A stretch of DNA of 19,805 nt from CAZVAO01 sp964625175 (GCA_964625175.1 CAZVAO010000037.1:1-19805), one strand, 5' to 3'. Shown: positions 1-7,630, counted from the first letter of the stretch. The notes: generated by a model not told the origin, from the sequence alone. A program made the numbers and translations.

Positions 1-26
1 CCCGAACCTTGGCCAACTGACAAAAA

Positions 27-45
27 AATCGCCAAAATGACGATT
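27..45 (-). terminator. weak candidate terminator of the D-glutamate cyclase operon
   Basis: Read on the minus strand, a 5-bp stem (AATCG/CGATT) with a 9-nt loop is followed by a run of seven T. It lies about 50 bases past the stop of the DUF4392 gene. The stem is short and AT-rich, so termination is only plausible. The rest of bases 1-97 shows nothing else that can be supported. Confidence 0.4.
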
Positions 46-97
46 CTTTGTTTTATATTTGTTTATTCAGTTTTGCAAAGGTCTTAATTAAGAAGGT

Positions 98-961
98 CTA
101 TAAGCAATGATTAGCAATAATCTCATGTAAAGAGCGTACGATGCCTAGCTCCCATGTCTGATCGAGGCCGTCGACCGTTGGTGTGGCTGTTCCACTGATT
201 CCGTCTACTGCACCAGCATCAACGAGTGCTTGGAGCAGATCACGCACGATGGATACCTCAGGTAATAGATTTATCTGAGCGTCAATCGATAGTAATGCGA
301 CTAAAGCATAGCCCACCCAATTGCTAACGCCACCACAAAGGGGGTATTGAGCTTTGGTATGGGAAACGATTTGTGCGCCATTATCCACATGGCGTAATGT
401 CTTAAGCAGCAAGTTGCCCATGCCCATTTCGTTGCCACCATCGCCGATGCCAATAGTGGTAACGCCTCTTTCGCATGCTTCCTCAAATACGTCATCAAGA
501 CAAGCATGATAGGGGGTAATAGAGATTCCGCGCTGATTATAGCATTGACCATCTTTAGCCTGTCCAGGACGTTCTAGTGCGATCATATGGGTTGTTTCAG
601 CAGATATAAGATCATCGTAGGTTACCTTCTGATCCGGGTTTAAATAACTAAAAGAACCTATGTATCCTAAAGTTGCAGCACCTGCTTGCATAATCGCCAT
701 CGCATGGTTTTCGGTGACGATGGTGACGGTTTTGCCCAATTGTTGTAGAGCATGTGCAAGCAATAGGGCGCCAGGGGGGCCATCGGTTTCAATGGCATGT
801 GCTTTAATGATATAAAAACCAGTTGTGATGACAATATGACGCCCATCGGCCAATGATTTTGCGACCTTGGATAGTTCTCCAGGGGCGCCCCAAAGGGCTA
901 GCTTACGGTTGCCAGGGTCTTGAAAAACCAATTTTTCGATTTGCTTTACAAGGGTATTCAT
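98..961 (-). CDS. DUF4392 protein, D-glutamate cyclase C-terminal-like
   Basis: This 287-residue soluble protein belongs to the DUF4392 (glutamate cyclase C-terminal) family. Visible hallmarks are a glycine-rich N-terminal segment (TTGFYI, then ETDGPPGA), the ALERPG block and the highly conserved GIGDGGNEMGMG motif in the middle. In animals this domain forms the C-terminal part of mitochondrial D-glutamate cyclase, which converts D-glutamate to 5-oxo-D-proline. The start ATG lies 9 bases after the stop of the DUF1445 gene (971-1747), with AGGATC as a modest ribosome binding site. The two genes are therefore almost certainly co-transcribed. Family assignment is by recognition of motifs. Activity of this domain alone, and whether it needs the DUF1445 partner, is inference. 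No signal peptide or membrane segment is visible. Confidence 0.85.
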   Translation of the reverse strand: MNTLVKQIEKLVFQDPGNRKLALWGAPGELSKVAKSLADGRHIVITTGFYIIKAHAIETDGPPGALLLAHALQQLGKTVTIVTENHAMAIMQAGAATLGYIGSFSYLNPDQKVTYDDLISAETTHMIALERPGQAKDGQCYNQRGISITPYHACLDDVFEEACERGVTTIGIGDGGNEMGMGNLLLKTLRHVDNGAQIVSHTKAQYPLCGGVSNWVGYALVALLSIDAQINLLPEVSIVRDLLQALVDAGAVDGISGTATPTVDGLDQTWELGIVRSLHEIIANHCL

Positions 962-970
962 AAGATCCTG

Positions 971-1747
971 CTATTTAAGGGCAGTATTGCTGATATCGCT
1001 GACGAACATATAGCCCGGTGCATGCGTAATCATAATAGGCGGTTTAGAGACTAATGCGGCCTTTTGGGGGGTTACACCACAGGCCCAGAAAACGGGTATT
1101 TCGTTATCATTTACAGTGACAGCATCACCAAAATCGGGTTGGTTAAGGTCGGCAATACCGATTAGGCTTGGATCGCCGATATGAACGGGGCTACCGTGAA
1201 CGCGGGGGTAGTCACTCGTTACTTCAATGGCTTTAATCGCAGCTTGGGCTTTGAAGGGTCGCATACTGACAACCATGGGGCTGGCTTGAAACTTCCCTGC
1301 AGACTGGCACATGATATTGGTCACGTACATGGGGACATTGCAGCCTTCGGTAATGTGGCGAATTTCTAATCCGGCACTGATTAATGCCTGTTCAAAGGAG
1401 AAACTACAACCAATTAGGAAATAAACAAAATCATCTTGCCAGTATTTTTCAAGATTAGTGGGCTCATCCACGAGCTTACCATGCAGATAAACACGATATT
1501 TAGGAATCATTGTTTTTATATTTGCATCCTTTGCGATGGTTTTAGTCAAGAATGACCCGACATCACCCACCTCTAAAATAGGACATGGTTTGGGGTTGCG
1601 CTGGGCAAATAATAAGAAATCCCAAGCCCATTCTTTTGGTAGAATGGCAAGATTAGCCTGAACATAGCCAGGAGCCTGTCCAGAAGTTTGATTTGTGAAG
1701 TCACCTTTGGCTACGGCATTGCGTAGCGCTTCACCAGATGGATACAT
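971..1747 (-). CDS. DUF1445 putative hydro-lyase, D-glutamate cyclase N-terminal-like
   Basis: This 258-residue protein belongs to the DUF1445 family (YcsI-like, often named putative hydro-lyase). Its N-terminus carries the typical pattern of a short helix ending in RNAVAKGDF, then TSGQAPGYVQANLAILP. Later come the GCSFSFEQAL and NIMCQSAGKF blocks and a C-terminal FWACGVTPQKA segment, all characteristic of the family. DUF1445 is the N-terminal domain of animal D-glutamate cyclase. In Bacillus subtilis the homologue ycsI lies near the 5-oxoprolinase genes. I chose the ATG at 1747 because AAGGGTGATC ends five bases upstream. The alternative GTG at 1756 lies inside that ribosome binding site. 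It is the first gene of a two-gene operon with the DUF4392 gene. A role in D-glutamate dehydration is family-based inference. Confidence 0.87.
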   Translation of the reverse strand: MYPSGEALRNAVAKGDFTNQTSGQAPGYVQANLAILPKEWAWDFLLFAQRNPKPCPILEVGDVGSFLTKTIAKDANIKTMIPKYRVYLHGKLVDEPTNLEKYWQDDFVYFLIGCSFSFEQALISAGLEIRHITEGCNVPMYVTNIMCQSAGKFQASPMVVSMRPFKAQAAIKAIEVTSDYPRVHGSPVHIGDPSLIGIADLNQPDFGDAVTVNDNEIPVFWACGVTPQKAALVSKPPIMITHAPGYMFVSDISNTALK

Positions 1748-1778
1748 AATGATCACCCTTTTTATTAGTATTTATTTA

Positions 1779-1793
1779 AAGCGCTTAGCACTT
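1779..1793. promoter_or_regulatory. operator-like inverted repeat
   Basis: The bases form AAGCGCT-t-AGCACTT, two 7-base arms with one mismatch (a G:T pair) around a single central base. It lies between the predicted promoter at 1831-1859 and the DUF1445 start, roughly 30-45 bases into the transcript. The symmetry resembles the site of a dimeric repressor, but no regulator can be named. Confidence 0.3.
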
Positions 1794-1830
1794 GAGGCAG
1801 TCAACAATCAACGGGCATTGTCTAATAATG

Positions 1831-1859
1831 ATAATAGCATTGAGATGATTTGTATTCAA
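1831..1859 (-). promoter_or_regulatory. sigma-A-type promoter of the DUF1445-DUF4392 operon
   Basis: On the minus strand a -35 box TTGAAT (1854-1859, four of six consensus bases) and a -10 box TATTAT (1831-1836, five of six) are separated by exactly 17 bases. It lies between the upstream terminator at 1928-1968 and the DUF1445 start, so the D-glutamate cyclase pair can be transcribed independently of the deacylase gene. Confidence 0.6.
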
Positions 1860-1927
1860 TAAGTTAAATGGTTTTTTGATTATAGGGAAGCAGATGATTG
1901 TGAAATCAGTGCGAGAACGCTAAGCAA

Positions 1928-1968
1928 AGAAAAAGCGCATACTGAATGGCAGTGACTGCGCTTTTTCT
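1928..1968 (-). terminator. bidirectional intrinsic terminator after the D-aminoacylase gene
   Basis: A 12-bp perfect stem, AGAAAAAGCGCA at 1928-1939 with TGCGCTTTTTCT at 1957-1968, encloses a 17-base loop with a further ACTG/CAGT pairing. The arms carry A and T runs, so the structure can work on either strand. It lies 24 bases past the stop of the deacylase gene (1993-3570), which it most likely terminates. Confidence 0.8.
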
Positions 1969-1992
1969 GTGTGGTCTGGTAATTTGGATTAT

Positions 1993-3570
1993 TTAGTTGC
2001 GCTTGAGCACCTTGCCTGGGAATAAGGTTTGGGATTGTTGACCATCTTCTAATACAAGGCAGCCATTAACGATGACAGCATCGATTCCTGCAGCATATTG
2101 GTGTGGATGCTTGAATGTCGCTTTATCGATGACGTCGGCAGGATTAACAATGGTAATATCAGCGAAGAAATTCTGTCTAAGTAGCCCACGATCTTGTAGC
2201 AATAGGCGTGAGGCGGGTAAGCCACTCATTTTGTAGATTGCCTGTTCAAAAGTGAGAACATGCTCGGCCAAAACGTATTTGCCCAAAACTCGGGTAAATG
2301 TGCCATAAGCGCGTGGGTGAGGTTTGCCAGTAGAAAGCAATCCTTCGGTGGCCATCGCCGAAGCATCGGAACCAATCATGACTAACGGATGCTGCATGAC
2401 CGTTTTGACATCCTCTTCGCACATTGAAAAGCGCACCATGCCTGGCGTGAAGTTTTCATCGAGCAAAAGCTCAAGGCAGGCATCAACCGGTTCTAAGCCC
2501 ATTAATTCACCGATTTCCACTAAATTTAGTCCTTCATATTGCTTGTTTTCTTCTTTGAGGCAGCTGGTGACCATGACGTGGTCATACCGGGGCGTGCCAA
2601 TAATGGGGTCGAGCATTTCTGCGCGTATTTCAGCTCGGATAACGGGATTTCCTAAGCGTTGCCGTATCGAATCGGCACCACCATCATGTGCCCACTGTGG
2701 GATTAGTGTCACGAGACTCGTACTGGATGCAATATAAGGATATTGATCCATGGTCACATCGACACCTGCTTCACGCGCTTCTTCAATTAATTTTAGACCC
2801 TCTTTAACCAACCCCCAATTGCGCTCATCGCACACTTTGAAATGCGAAATATGGACGGGCACTTTGGCGGTTTTGCCAATTTCTATGGTTTCTTTAATAG
2901 ATTTAATCAGATCATGTTTTTCGTTACGCATATGCGTGGCATAGAAACCCTGATGCTTATGCAATGTGTGGCTAAGTTCGATCAATTCGGCTATTTCAGA
3001 GAAGCAGCCTGGAGGATAGATCAGTCCAGTAGTCATGCCAAAAGCGCCTGCTTTCAAAGACTCAGCTAGCGTGGTCTTCATAGCGCTCATCTCTTCAACG
3101 GTCGGCTGACGATCTTCTTCACCCATTATTAAGGCTCTGATATTACCATGACCGACAAGCGGTACAACATTAATCGCTGTCCCTCTATTGCGCAAAACGC
3201 CTAGGTATTCGGCGAATGACTCGAAGTTCACACCCAAATCCGTTAAATTATAGCCAAAGAAATCGCGCTGTCCAGGACGTCTAGGGGCAGCAGATGTTCC
3301 ACATTGTCCAATAACCTCTGTTGTGACCCCCATACGGATTTTGCTACAGGCCAAAGGGTTAATTAGTAACGGTAGGTCAGAGTGAGAATGGGAGTCGATG
3401 AAACCAGGACAAACGTATTTCCCAGCTGCGTCGATTATTTGCAGAGCAGGCTGGTTAATTTCGGGGGCTATACGAGCGATTCGCTGGTCTTCAATAGCGA
3501 CATCACCATAGAACCAAGGTGCACCACTGCCATCAACTATTTTGCCGTTTTTTATGAGAATATCATACAT
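1993..3570 (-). CDS. N-acyl-D-amino-acid deacylase (D-aminoacylase)
   Basis: This 525-residue amidohydrolase removes the acyl group from N-acyl-D-amino acids, releasing free D-amino acids in the cytoplasm. The metal-binding signature is clear: GFIDSHSHSD (His61, His63), the GQCG cysteine (Cys90, matching the bridging ligand of D-aminoacylases), the later histidines in ATHMRNE and ISHFK, and the catalytic aspartate in MIGSDA. The PHPRAYGTF motif near the C-terminus is diagnostic for the D-aminoacylase branch. The start ATG has AAGGGA five bases upstream. The gene is divergent from the methyltransferase gene and upstream, on the same strand, of the D-glutamate cyclase pair, but a strong terminator separates it from them. 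The acyl and amino-acid specificity cannot be read from sequence; dihydroorotase-like relatives are excluded by the motifs. Confidence 0.93.
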   Translation of the reverse strand: MYDILIKNGKIVDGSGAPWFYGDVAIEDQRIARIAPEINQPALQIIDAAGKYVCPGFIDSHSHSDLPLLINPLACSKIRMGVTTEVIGQCGTSAAPRRPGQRDFFGYNLTDLGVNFESFAEYLGVLRNRGTAINVVPLVGHGNIRALIMGEEDRQPTVEEMSAMKTTLAESLKAGAFGMTTGLIYPPGCFSEIAELIELSHTLHKHQGFYATHMRNEKHDLIKSIKETIEIGKTAKVPVHISHFKVCDERNWGLVKEGLKLIEEAREAGVDVTMDQYPYIASSTSLVTLIPQWAHDGGADSIRQRLGNPVIRAEIRAEMLDPIIGTPRYDHVMVTSCLKEENKQYEGLNLVEIGELMGLEPVDACLELLLDENFTPGMVRFSMCEEDVKTVMQHPLVMIGSDASAMATEGLLSTGKPHPRAYGTFTRVLGKYVLAEHVLTFEQAIYKMSGLPASRLLLQDRGLLRQNFFADITIVNPADVIDKATFKHPHQYAAGIDAVIVNGCLVLEDGQQSQTLFPGKVLKRN

Positions 3571-3663
3571 GGGAATCCCTTCTTTCCAGTATATTTGCCG
3601 TTATATTCGCTTTTTAAACGGGAAGTCCTGCACATTCTGCGATAATCGAATAAAGATAATATC

Positions 3664-3710
3664 ACCCTAATGCTATGTACTGCACCTCGCTCTTAGGGTA
3701 TAATCTAAGA
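3664..3710 (+). promoter_or_regulatory. promoter region with nested inverted repeats, divergent intergenic
   Basis: A perfect -10 hexamer TATAAT lies at 3699-3704, about 30 bases before the methyltransferase ATG, without a good -35 box. It is bracketed exactly by TCTTAG (3691-3696) and CTAAGA (3705-3710), a 6-base inverted repeat. A second perfect pair, ACCCTAA (3664-3670) and TTAGGGT (3693-3699), overlaps it. The placement over the -10 suggests an operator. Since the deacylase gene is divergent, a bound regulator could affect both directions. No clear promoter was found for the deacylase strand. Confidence 0.45.
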
Positions 3711-3735
3711 CAAAATCAAATAATAGGTGATAATC

Positions 3736-4335
3736 ATGAGTGAGCATTATTATAGCGATCAACCGCAAAGTGAACATGAATACAAAGAATTACTTTACAA
3801 CGTCCCTAAATCGGATGTTTCATTAAAGCTAATAACAGATGCCGGCGTTTTTTCACGACACAGAATTGATTTTGGTAGCGACTTATTAATTGCGACTTGT
3901 CACCCGCAAGACGGGTCTAGTATTTTAGACCTCGGATGTGGTTATGGCGTTATCGGTCTCAGTTTATTGAGTCGGGAACCCAATATGGCACTTCTACAAA
4001 GTGATGTCAACCAACGCGCCGTTGAGTTAACACGCAAAAATGCAGAGAATAATCGTTTAGAAACAACTGCAGTGGTTAGTAACGGGTTTGATCATATAGG
4101 TGGTGTTTTTGATTACATCCTGCTAAATCCGCCGATTCGGGCCGGTAAAGACGTGTATTACAAAATGGTGACGGATAGTATCGATTATCTGGCCGATGGT
4201 GGTGAATTATGGGTAGTTGTTCGCAAGCGACAGGGCGGCCAGACATTGCTGAATCATATGAAAGAAATCTATGGTAATTGTGAGAAGGTAAATCGCAGCG
4301 GAGGCTACTGGGTTTTGAAATCGGTTCGCCGTTAA
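3736..4335 (+). CDS. class I SAM-dependent methyltransferase, RsmC-like
   Basis: A 199-residue Rossmann-fold methyltransferase of the MTS (methyltransferase small) family. It contains the SAM-binding motif LDLGCGYGVIGL and the NPPIR motif typical of enzymes that methylate an exocyclic amino group of a base, as in 16S rRNA guanine-N2 methyltransferase RsmC. It is about the length of the single-domain Gram-positive homologues (YbxB type), lacking the N-terminal duplicate domain of the enterobacterial enzyme. I chose the ATG at 3736 because AGGTGA lies five bases upstream; the GTG at 3727 is part of that site. The rRNA target is inferred from the family. It sits between D-amino-acid genes without an obvious functional link, and may be co-transcribed with the M55 gene 82 bases downstream. 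Confidence 0.85.
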   Translation: MSEHYYSDQPQSEHEYKELLYNVPKSDVSLKLITDAGVFSRHRIDFGSDLLIATCHPQDGSSILDLGCGYGVIGLSLLSREPNMALLQSDVNQRAVELTRKNAENNRLETTAVVSNGFDHIGGVFDYILLNPPIRAGKDVYYKMVTDSIDYLADGGELWVVVRKRQGGQTLLNHMKEIYGNCEKVNRSGGYWVLKSVRR

Positions 4336-4416
4336 AAAAAGAATTTCCGACTAGGATGCAGGATAACAGAAATATTGTTAGAAATACAATGTAAATCACA
4401 TGAAGGAGTGGACAGG

Positions 4417-5247
4417 ATGAAAGTGTTTATCTCGGTCGATATGGAAGGCGGATCTGGTATTTCCAGCGCTCAACATATGCGCGAAGGCGGCTATGAAAGA
4501 ATGCGACGATTGCTTACTCATGATGTGAATGCGGCAATCGAAGGGGCATATGATGCGGGAGCTTCAGAAGTGCTCGTAACCGATGCTCACGGTAATATGA
4601 CAAATATCATGATTGAGGAATTAGATGAGCGGGCCATGCTATTAAGTGGTAGTAATAAGCATTTGTGTCAGATGGAAGGTATTGATGAAACATTTGATGT
4701 GGTTTTCTTCATTGGCTATCATGCCCATGAAGGTAATGGAGATGCAGTCATGAACCATACGATTGCTGGTATGGTCGTTTCTGAGATTAAACGCAATGGG
4801 GTGGTTGTTGGCGAAACCGCCATTAATGCTGGAATTGCTGGTCACTATCATGTTCCTGTCGGTTTGGTTGTCGGGGATAATGTAGTTTGTGCAGAGGCAC
4901 GTAGCTTCCTTGGAGATATTGAAACCGTTGAAGTGAAGCAAGCAGTGGATCGCTATGCAGCAATTTTGAAACCACTAAAGCAAACACAAAAAGAAATTAG
5001 AGCGGCTGCCATGCGAGCTGTTAAACGATGCAAAAGTATGAAGAGCCATACGATTGCTGCACCTATTGAATTTCAGCTCACAACGAAGCTGACCAATCAT
5101 GCCCACATGGCCTGTCTATTTCCAACTGTAAAAAGGATTGCTCCCAAAGTAGTCGTTGTTCAAAGTAATGATTACCTAGAAGCCTATAAACAACTGTGGG
5201 GCTGTTTGATCATAGCGATGGCTTGTAATCGGGGCATTTTTGGCTAG
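4417..5247 (+). CDS. M55 family D-aminopeptidase (DppA-like)
   Basis: A 276-residue zinc peptidase of family M55. Members such as Bacillus subtilis DppA cleave N-terminal D-amino acids, for example from D-Ala-D-Ala, and assemble as a cytoplasmic decamer. The dinuclear metal ligands are all visible: Asp8 and Glu10 in ISVDMEGGSG, His58 in TDAHGN, His102 in GYHAHEG and Glu133 in VVGETAINA. His114 in MNHT matches the catalytic histidine. The C-terminal YLEAYKQLWG block is also typical. The ATG at 4417 follows AAGGAG by eight bases; an upstream TTG in frame at 4375 has no such support. It is convergent with trpS. Its role fits the D-amino-acid deacylase and D-glutamate cyclase genes nearby; peptide specificity is unknown. 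Confidence 0.92.
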   Translation: MKVFISVDMEGGSGISSAQHMREGGYERMRRLLTHDVNAAIEGAYDAGASEVLVTDAHGNMTNIMIEELDERAMLLSGSNKHLCQMEGIDETFDVVFFIGYHAHEGNGDAVMNHTIAGMVVSEIKRNGVVVGETAINAGIAGHYHVPVGLVVGDNVVCAEARSFLGDIETVEVKQAVDRYAAILKPLKQTQKEIRAAAMRAVKRCKSMKSHTIAAPIEFQLTTKLTNHAHMACLFPTVKRIAPKVVVVQSNDYLEAYKQLWGCLIIAMACNRGIFG

Positions 5248-5308
5248 ATTATTAAACACACAATAGATTGCCCATTCATGGTGGGTTAATCGCATCGATC
5301 AAATGAAC

Positions 5309-5346
5309 AAAAAAAATGTGCTCCCATTAAACTCGGGAGCACATTT
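5309..5346 (-). terminator. strong intrinsic terminator of trpS
   Basis: On the minus strand a 12-bp stem (AAATGTGCTCCC paired with GGGAGCACATTT, 5314-5346) with a 9-base loop runs into eight consecutive T. It begins six bases after the trpS stop. On the plus strand it is followed by TTTGTTGTTT, so it may also stop transcription coming from the M55 gene. Confidence 0.92.
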
Positions 5347-5351
5347 GTTGT

Positions 5352-6356
5352 TTAGCGATAGAGACCGATGCGCTCTTGATAGCGTTTCAGGGTCTGGCTA
5401 GCAACTTCACGGGCACGTTCTGCGCCTTGATTGAGATAATCACGGATCTCGTAGCTGTCACGCAAGTCATAATAACGCTCTTGTAACGGCTTCAGAGCCG
5501 TGATAATAGTTTCAGCCACTCGTTTCTTAAGATAGCCATAACCTTGGTCTTGGTAGTCTTTCTCGAGATTTTCGATCGAGATACCAGTAAAAAGTGATTC
5601 AATCTCGAGTAAATTACTGACGCCAGCCTTCAGTAAAGGATCGTATTTGATGATACCTTCTGAATCCGTTTTTGATTTGCGAATTTTCTTCATAATCTCA
5701 TCGGCAGAATCGAGCAGGTTAATTCTTGAGGCATCCAATGGATCCGACTTGCTCATCTTCTTGGAGGGATCCCGCAGGGACATGATTTTGCCGCCGACCT
5801 TAGGTATAAACGGTTCTGGCACCACAAAAGTGTCTGCTTGAATGATTTGATTCGCGCGATTGGCTAGGTCGCGGGTGAGTTCTACGTGTTGGCGCTGGTC
5901 TTCTCCAACTGGAACCACCTCCGTATCATAAAGCAAAATATCACTTGCCATTAAGACAGGGTAGGTGAACAGACCCGCTGTTATGGAATTCTGGCCCTTT
6001 TTGTGGTTTTCAATTTGTTCTCGCTTATCTTTAAACTGAGTCATGCGGCCAAGCTCTCCATAGTAACTAAGGCACTGCAATAACCAAGCCATCTCACTGT
6101 GTTGCGGCACATGTGATTGGACAAATGTTGTCGATTTCTGAGGGTCGAGACCCGCCGCAAAGTAAACAGCAGCCGTATTCAGTGTGTTTTGTCGCAATGT
6201 TGCAGGGTCGGGCATCACCGTTAAGGCATGGAGGTCAACGATGCAATAGAAACACTCATATTCATCCTGCATCCTCACAAACCGCTTTAAGGCGCCTAGA
6301 TAATTTCCAATTGTCAAATTACCAGTAGGTTGAATGCCTGAGAAAACTCTTTTCAT
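5352..6356 (-). CDS. trpS: tryptophanyl-tRNA synthetase
   Basis: A 334-residue class I aminoacyl-tRNA synthetase that charges tRNA-Trp, of normal length for bacterial TrpS. The N-terminus MKRVFSGIQPTG followed by LTIGNYLGAL holds the HIGH-equivalent motif, and KKMSKSDPL is the KMSKS loop. The VGEDQRQHVELTRDLA block is highly characteristic of TrpS. I chose the ATG at 6356 because AAGGAGA lies six bases upstream and the protein then begins at the conserved TrpS N-terminus. The open frame extends a further 53 codons upstream, but that stretch is the T-box RNA, not protein. Expression is expected to rise when uncharged tRNA-Trp accumulates. A strong terminator follows at once, so the gene is monocistronic. 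Confidence 0.97.
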   Translation of the reverse strand: MKRVFSGIQPTGNLTIGNYLGALKRFVRMQDEYECFYCIVDLHALTVMPDPATLRQNTLNTAAVYFAAGLDPQKSTTFVQSHVPQHSEMAWLLQCLSYYGELGRMTQFKDKREQIENHKKGQNSITAGLFTYPVLMASDILLYDTEVVPVGEDQRQHVELTRDLANRANQIIQADTFVVPEPFIPKVGGKIMSLRDPSKKMSKSDPLDASRINLLDSADEIMKKIRKSKTDSEGIIKYDPLLKAGVSNLLEIESLFTGISIENLEKDYQDQGYGYLKKRVAETIITALKPLQERYYDLRDSYEIRDYLNQGAERAREVASQTLKRYQERIGLYR

Positions 6357-6369
6357 GATAATCTCCTTT

Positions 6370-6592
6370 AAAATAAAAATAACCATCATATATGGGACGA
6401 TATGGTTTACCGCGGTGCCACCCATTTTCTGGAATAGTCGATCGATTCCAGCGCTCAACCGGATATCGGGCGGTGCCGAGTTGGTATTGGCCAACTGACT
6501 CTCAGGTCCATTCACTGGAACATTTCTTGCCCTTTCACCATCGGCAAGTCGCTTTAAGATTGTTCTGATCAGTTACTATTCCTGGTCAAAGT
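6370..6592 (-). promoter_or_regulatory. T-box riboswitch (tryptophan), trpS leader
   Basis: On the minus strand the leader carries the T-box sequence TGGGTGGCACCGCG (6411-6424), which differs from the consensus AGGGTGGNACCGCG only at the first base. Upstream is a Stem I region with the AGTA-type bulge (GGAATAGTAAC, about 6570-6582). The specifier context GAA-TGG-ACCTGAGAG has UGG, the Trp codon, at 6508-6510. The UGGC in the antiterminator (6417-6420) can pair with a GCCA 3' end, matching the G discriminator of bacterial tRNA-Trp. The terminator arm (6381-6407, AACCAT/ATGGTT) is followed by an AT-rich T tract at 6370-6380, just before the trpS ribosome binding site. The start of the leader is approximate, and no convincing promoter was located upstream of it. 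Confidence 0.93.
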
Positions 6593-6721
6593 CATTATTG
6601 AGTTGCAATAGCAACAATTATTAGCTAAACTTTATCATATATCATTGTGGTATGCAAGAGCAGGAGAATAGCTAAGTGTATTGAATATATAGGTGGAGAC
6701 AGAACTTAACGGAGGACAATC

Positions 6722-7630
6722 ATGAAGTATATCATACTTAATCCTAAAGCTGGCCGCGGCTACAGTGCCAGTATACGCCCTCAAATTTGTGACTATTTTA
6801 AAAAGCAAAATGTCAAACATGTTATTGTGGATACGGCTTATCCTGGTCACGCTGCAGAGCTCGCTCGACAAGGCGTTGAAATGGGAGCTACTGAAATAAT
6901 ATCAGTTGGTGGAGATGGCACCCTATTTGAAACCATTCAATATGTGTATGATCAAGATGTTACCTTTAGCATGATACCAGCGGGTACGGGTAATGACTTC
7001 TGTCGTTCTTTAGGCTTCTCTCTCGATTTAGATGAATGCCTAAAGCAGCTTGAAACAGCGAAGACGGCACAGGTCGATTTATGTCAAGGAACGGACCATG
7101 TTTTCCTCTCCGTCAGCGGAATAGGATTTGTTTCGGATGTCCTGCATTATGTCAACACCCATAACAATAGTATTTTGAAGGGCCAGCTAGCTTTTATCAA
7201 TGGGGTTATCCAGACCTTGCGCCGTTTAAAAGCCAATACGATTGATATAAATATTGATGGTAAAATATTTCAGCGCGATATCGTTTTAGCGGCAATAGTG
7301 AATAGTGAATTTGTGGGCGGCGGCATGAAATTTATCCCACAATCCAGAATGGATGACGGAAAGATCTATTTGATGATTGTCAAAGATATCAAAAAACTGG
7401 AATTTTTGCGGGTGTTCCCAAAGGTATATAAAGGCACGCATATCGGCCATCCTGCCATTGAGATTTATGAAGGGCAGCATATTGTCCTGAAATCCGGGCA
7501 AGCGTTGCCAGATCCGATGATCAAATCATTTGATGGTAATTTGAATGGCAAACTGCCTATGGATGTCCAAGTTTTGCAGAGAAAATTGCGCGTTAAAGTT
7601 CCCAGAGATTATCAGCCAAATCGCAAGTAG
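6722..7630 (+). CDS. diacylglycerol kinase family lipid kinase (DagK/YegS/BmrU type)
   Basis: A 302-residue soluble kinase of the DAGK catalytic family, which phosphorylates diacylglycerol or a related lipid at the inner membrane face. Diagnostic motifs are the N-terminal ILNPKAGRG, SVGGDGTLFE (Gly63 to Thr67) and IPAGTGNDFCRSLG (from Pro86). The C-terminal half is the usual beta-sandwich domain ending in FDGNLNGKLPMDVQVL. GGAGG lies six bases before the ATG. It is divergent from trpS and stands alone, with a terminator at 7787-7810. Substrate (diacylglycerol, sphingoid base or other lipid) cannot be decided from sequence. After the TAG stop the same frame stays open for 23 codons and holds a 9-codon repeat, described separately. 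Confidence 0.9.
   Translation: MKYIILNPKAGRGYSASIRPQICDYFKKQNVKHVIVDTAYPGHAAELARQGVEMGATEIISVGGDGTLFETIQYVYDQDVTFSMIPAGTGNDFCRSLGFSLDLDECLKQLETAKTAQVDLCQGTDHVFLSVSGIGFVSDVLHYVNTHNNSILKGQLAFINGVIQTLRRLKANTIDINIDGKIFQRDIVLAAIVNSEFVGGGMKFIPQSRMDDGKIYLMIVKDIKKLEFLRVFPKVYKGTHIGHPAIEIYEGQHIVLKSGQALPDPMIKSFDGNLNGKLPMDVQVLQRKLRVKVPRDYQPNRK

Noticed and set aside
9..21. 13-base match between the window start and the trpS T-box leader (TTGGCCAACTGAC at 9-21 and 6487-6499), suggesting a second T-box
   Set aside because: Exact 13-base matches are expected by chance in a 20 kb window, and no T-box consensus, specifier context or AGTA bulge is visible near the window start.
1772..1793. CcpA cre site upstream of the DUF1445 gene
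   Set aside because: The central CG is not in register with the flanking TG and CA of the cre consensus; it is listed only as an unspecified palindrome.
2324..2737. 137-codon plus-strand open frame opposite the D-aminoacylase gene
   Set aside because: It is a shadow of the minus-strand deacylase, with no ribosome binding site and low-complexity serine-rich translation.
6357..6515. A 53-codon N-terminal extension of TrpS
   Set aside because: The open frame runs through the T-box antiterminator and terminator. The conserved TrpS N-terminus and a good ribosome binding site both point to the ATG at 6356.
6603..6631. Possible promoter TTGCAA-17-TAAACT for the lipid kinase
   Set aside because: Both boxes match only four of six bases and lie in the AT-rich start of the divergent T-box leader, so it was not annotated.
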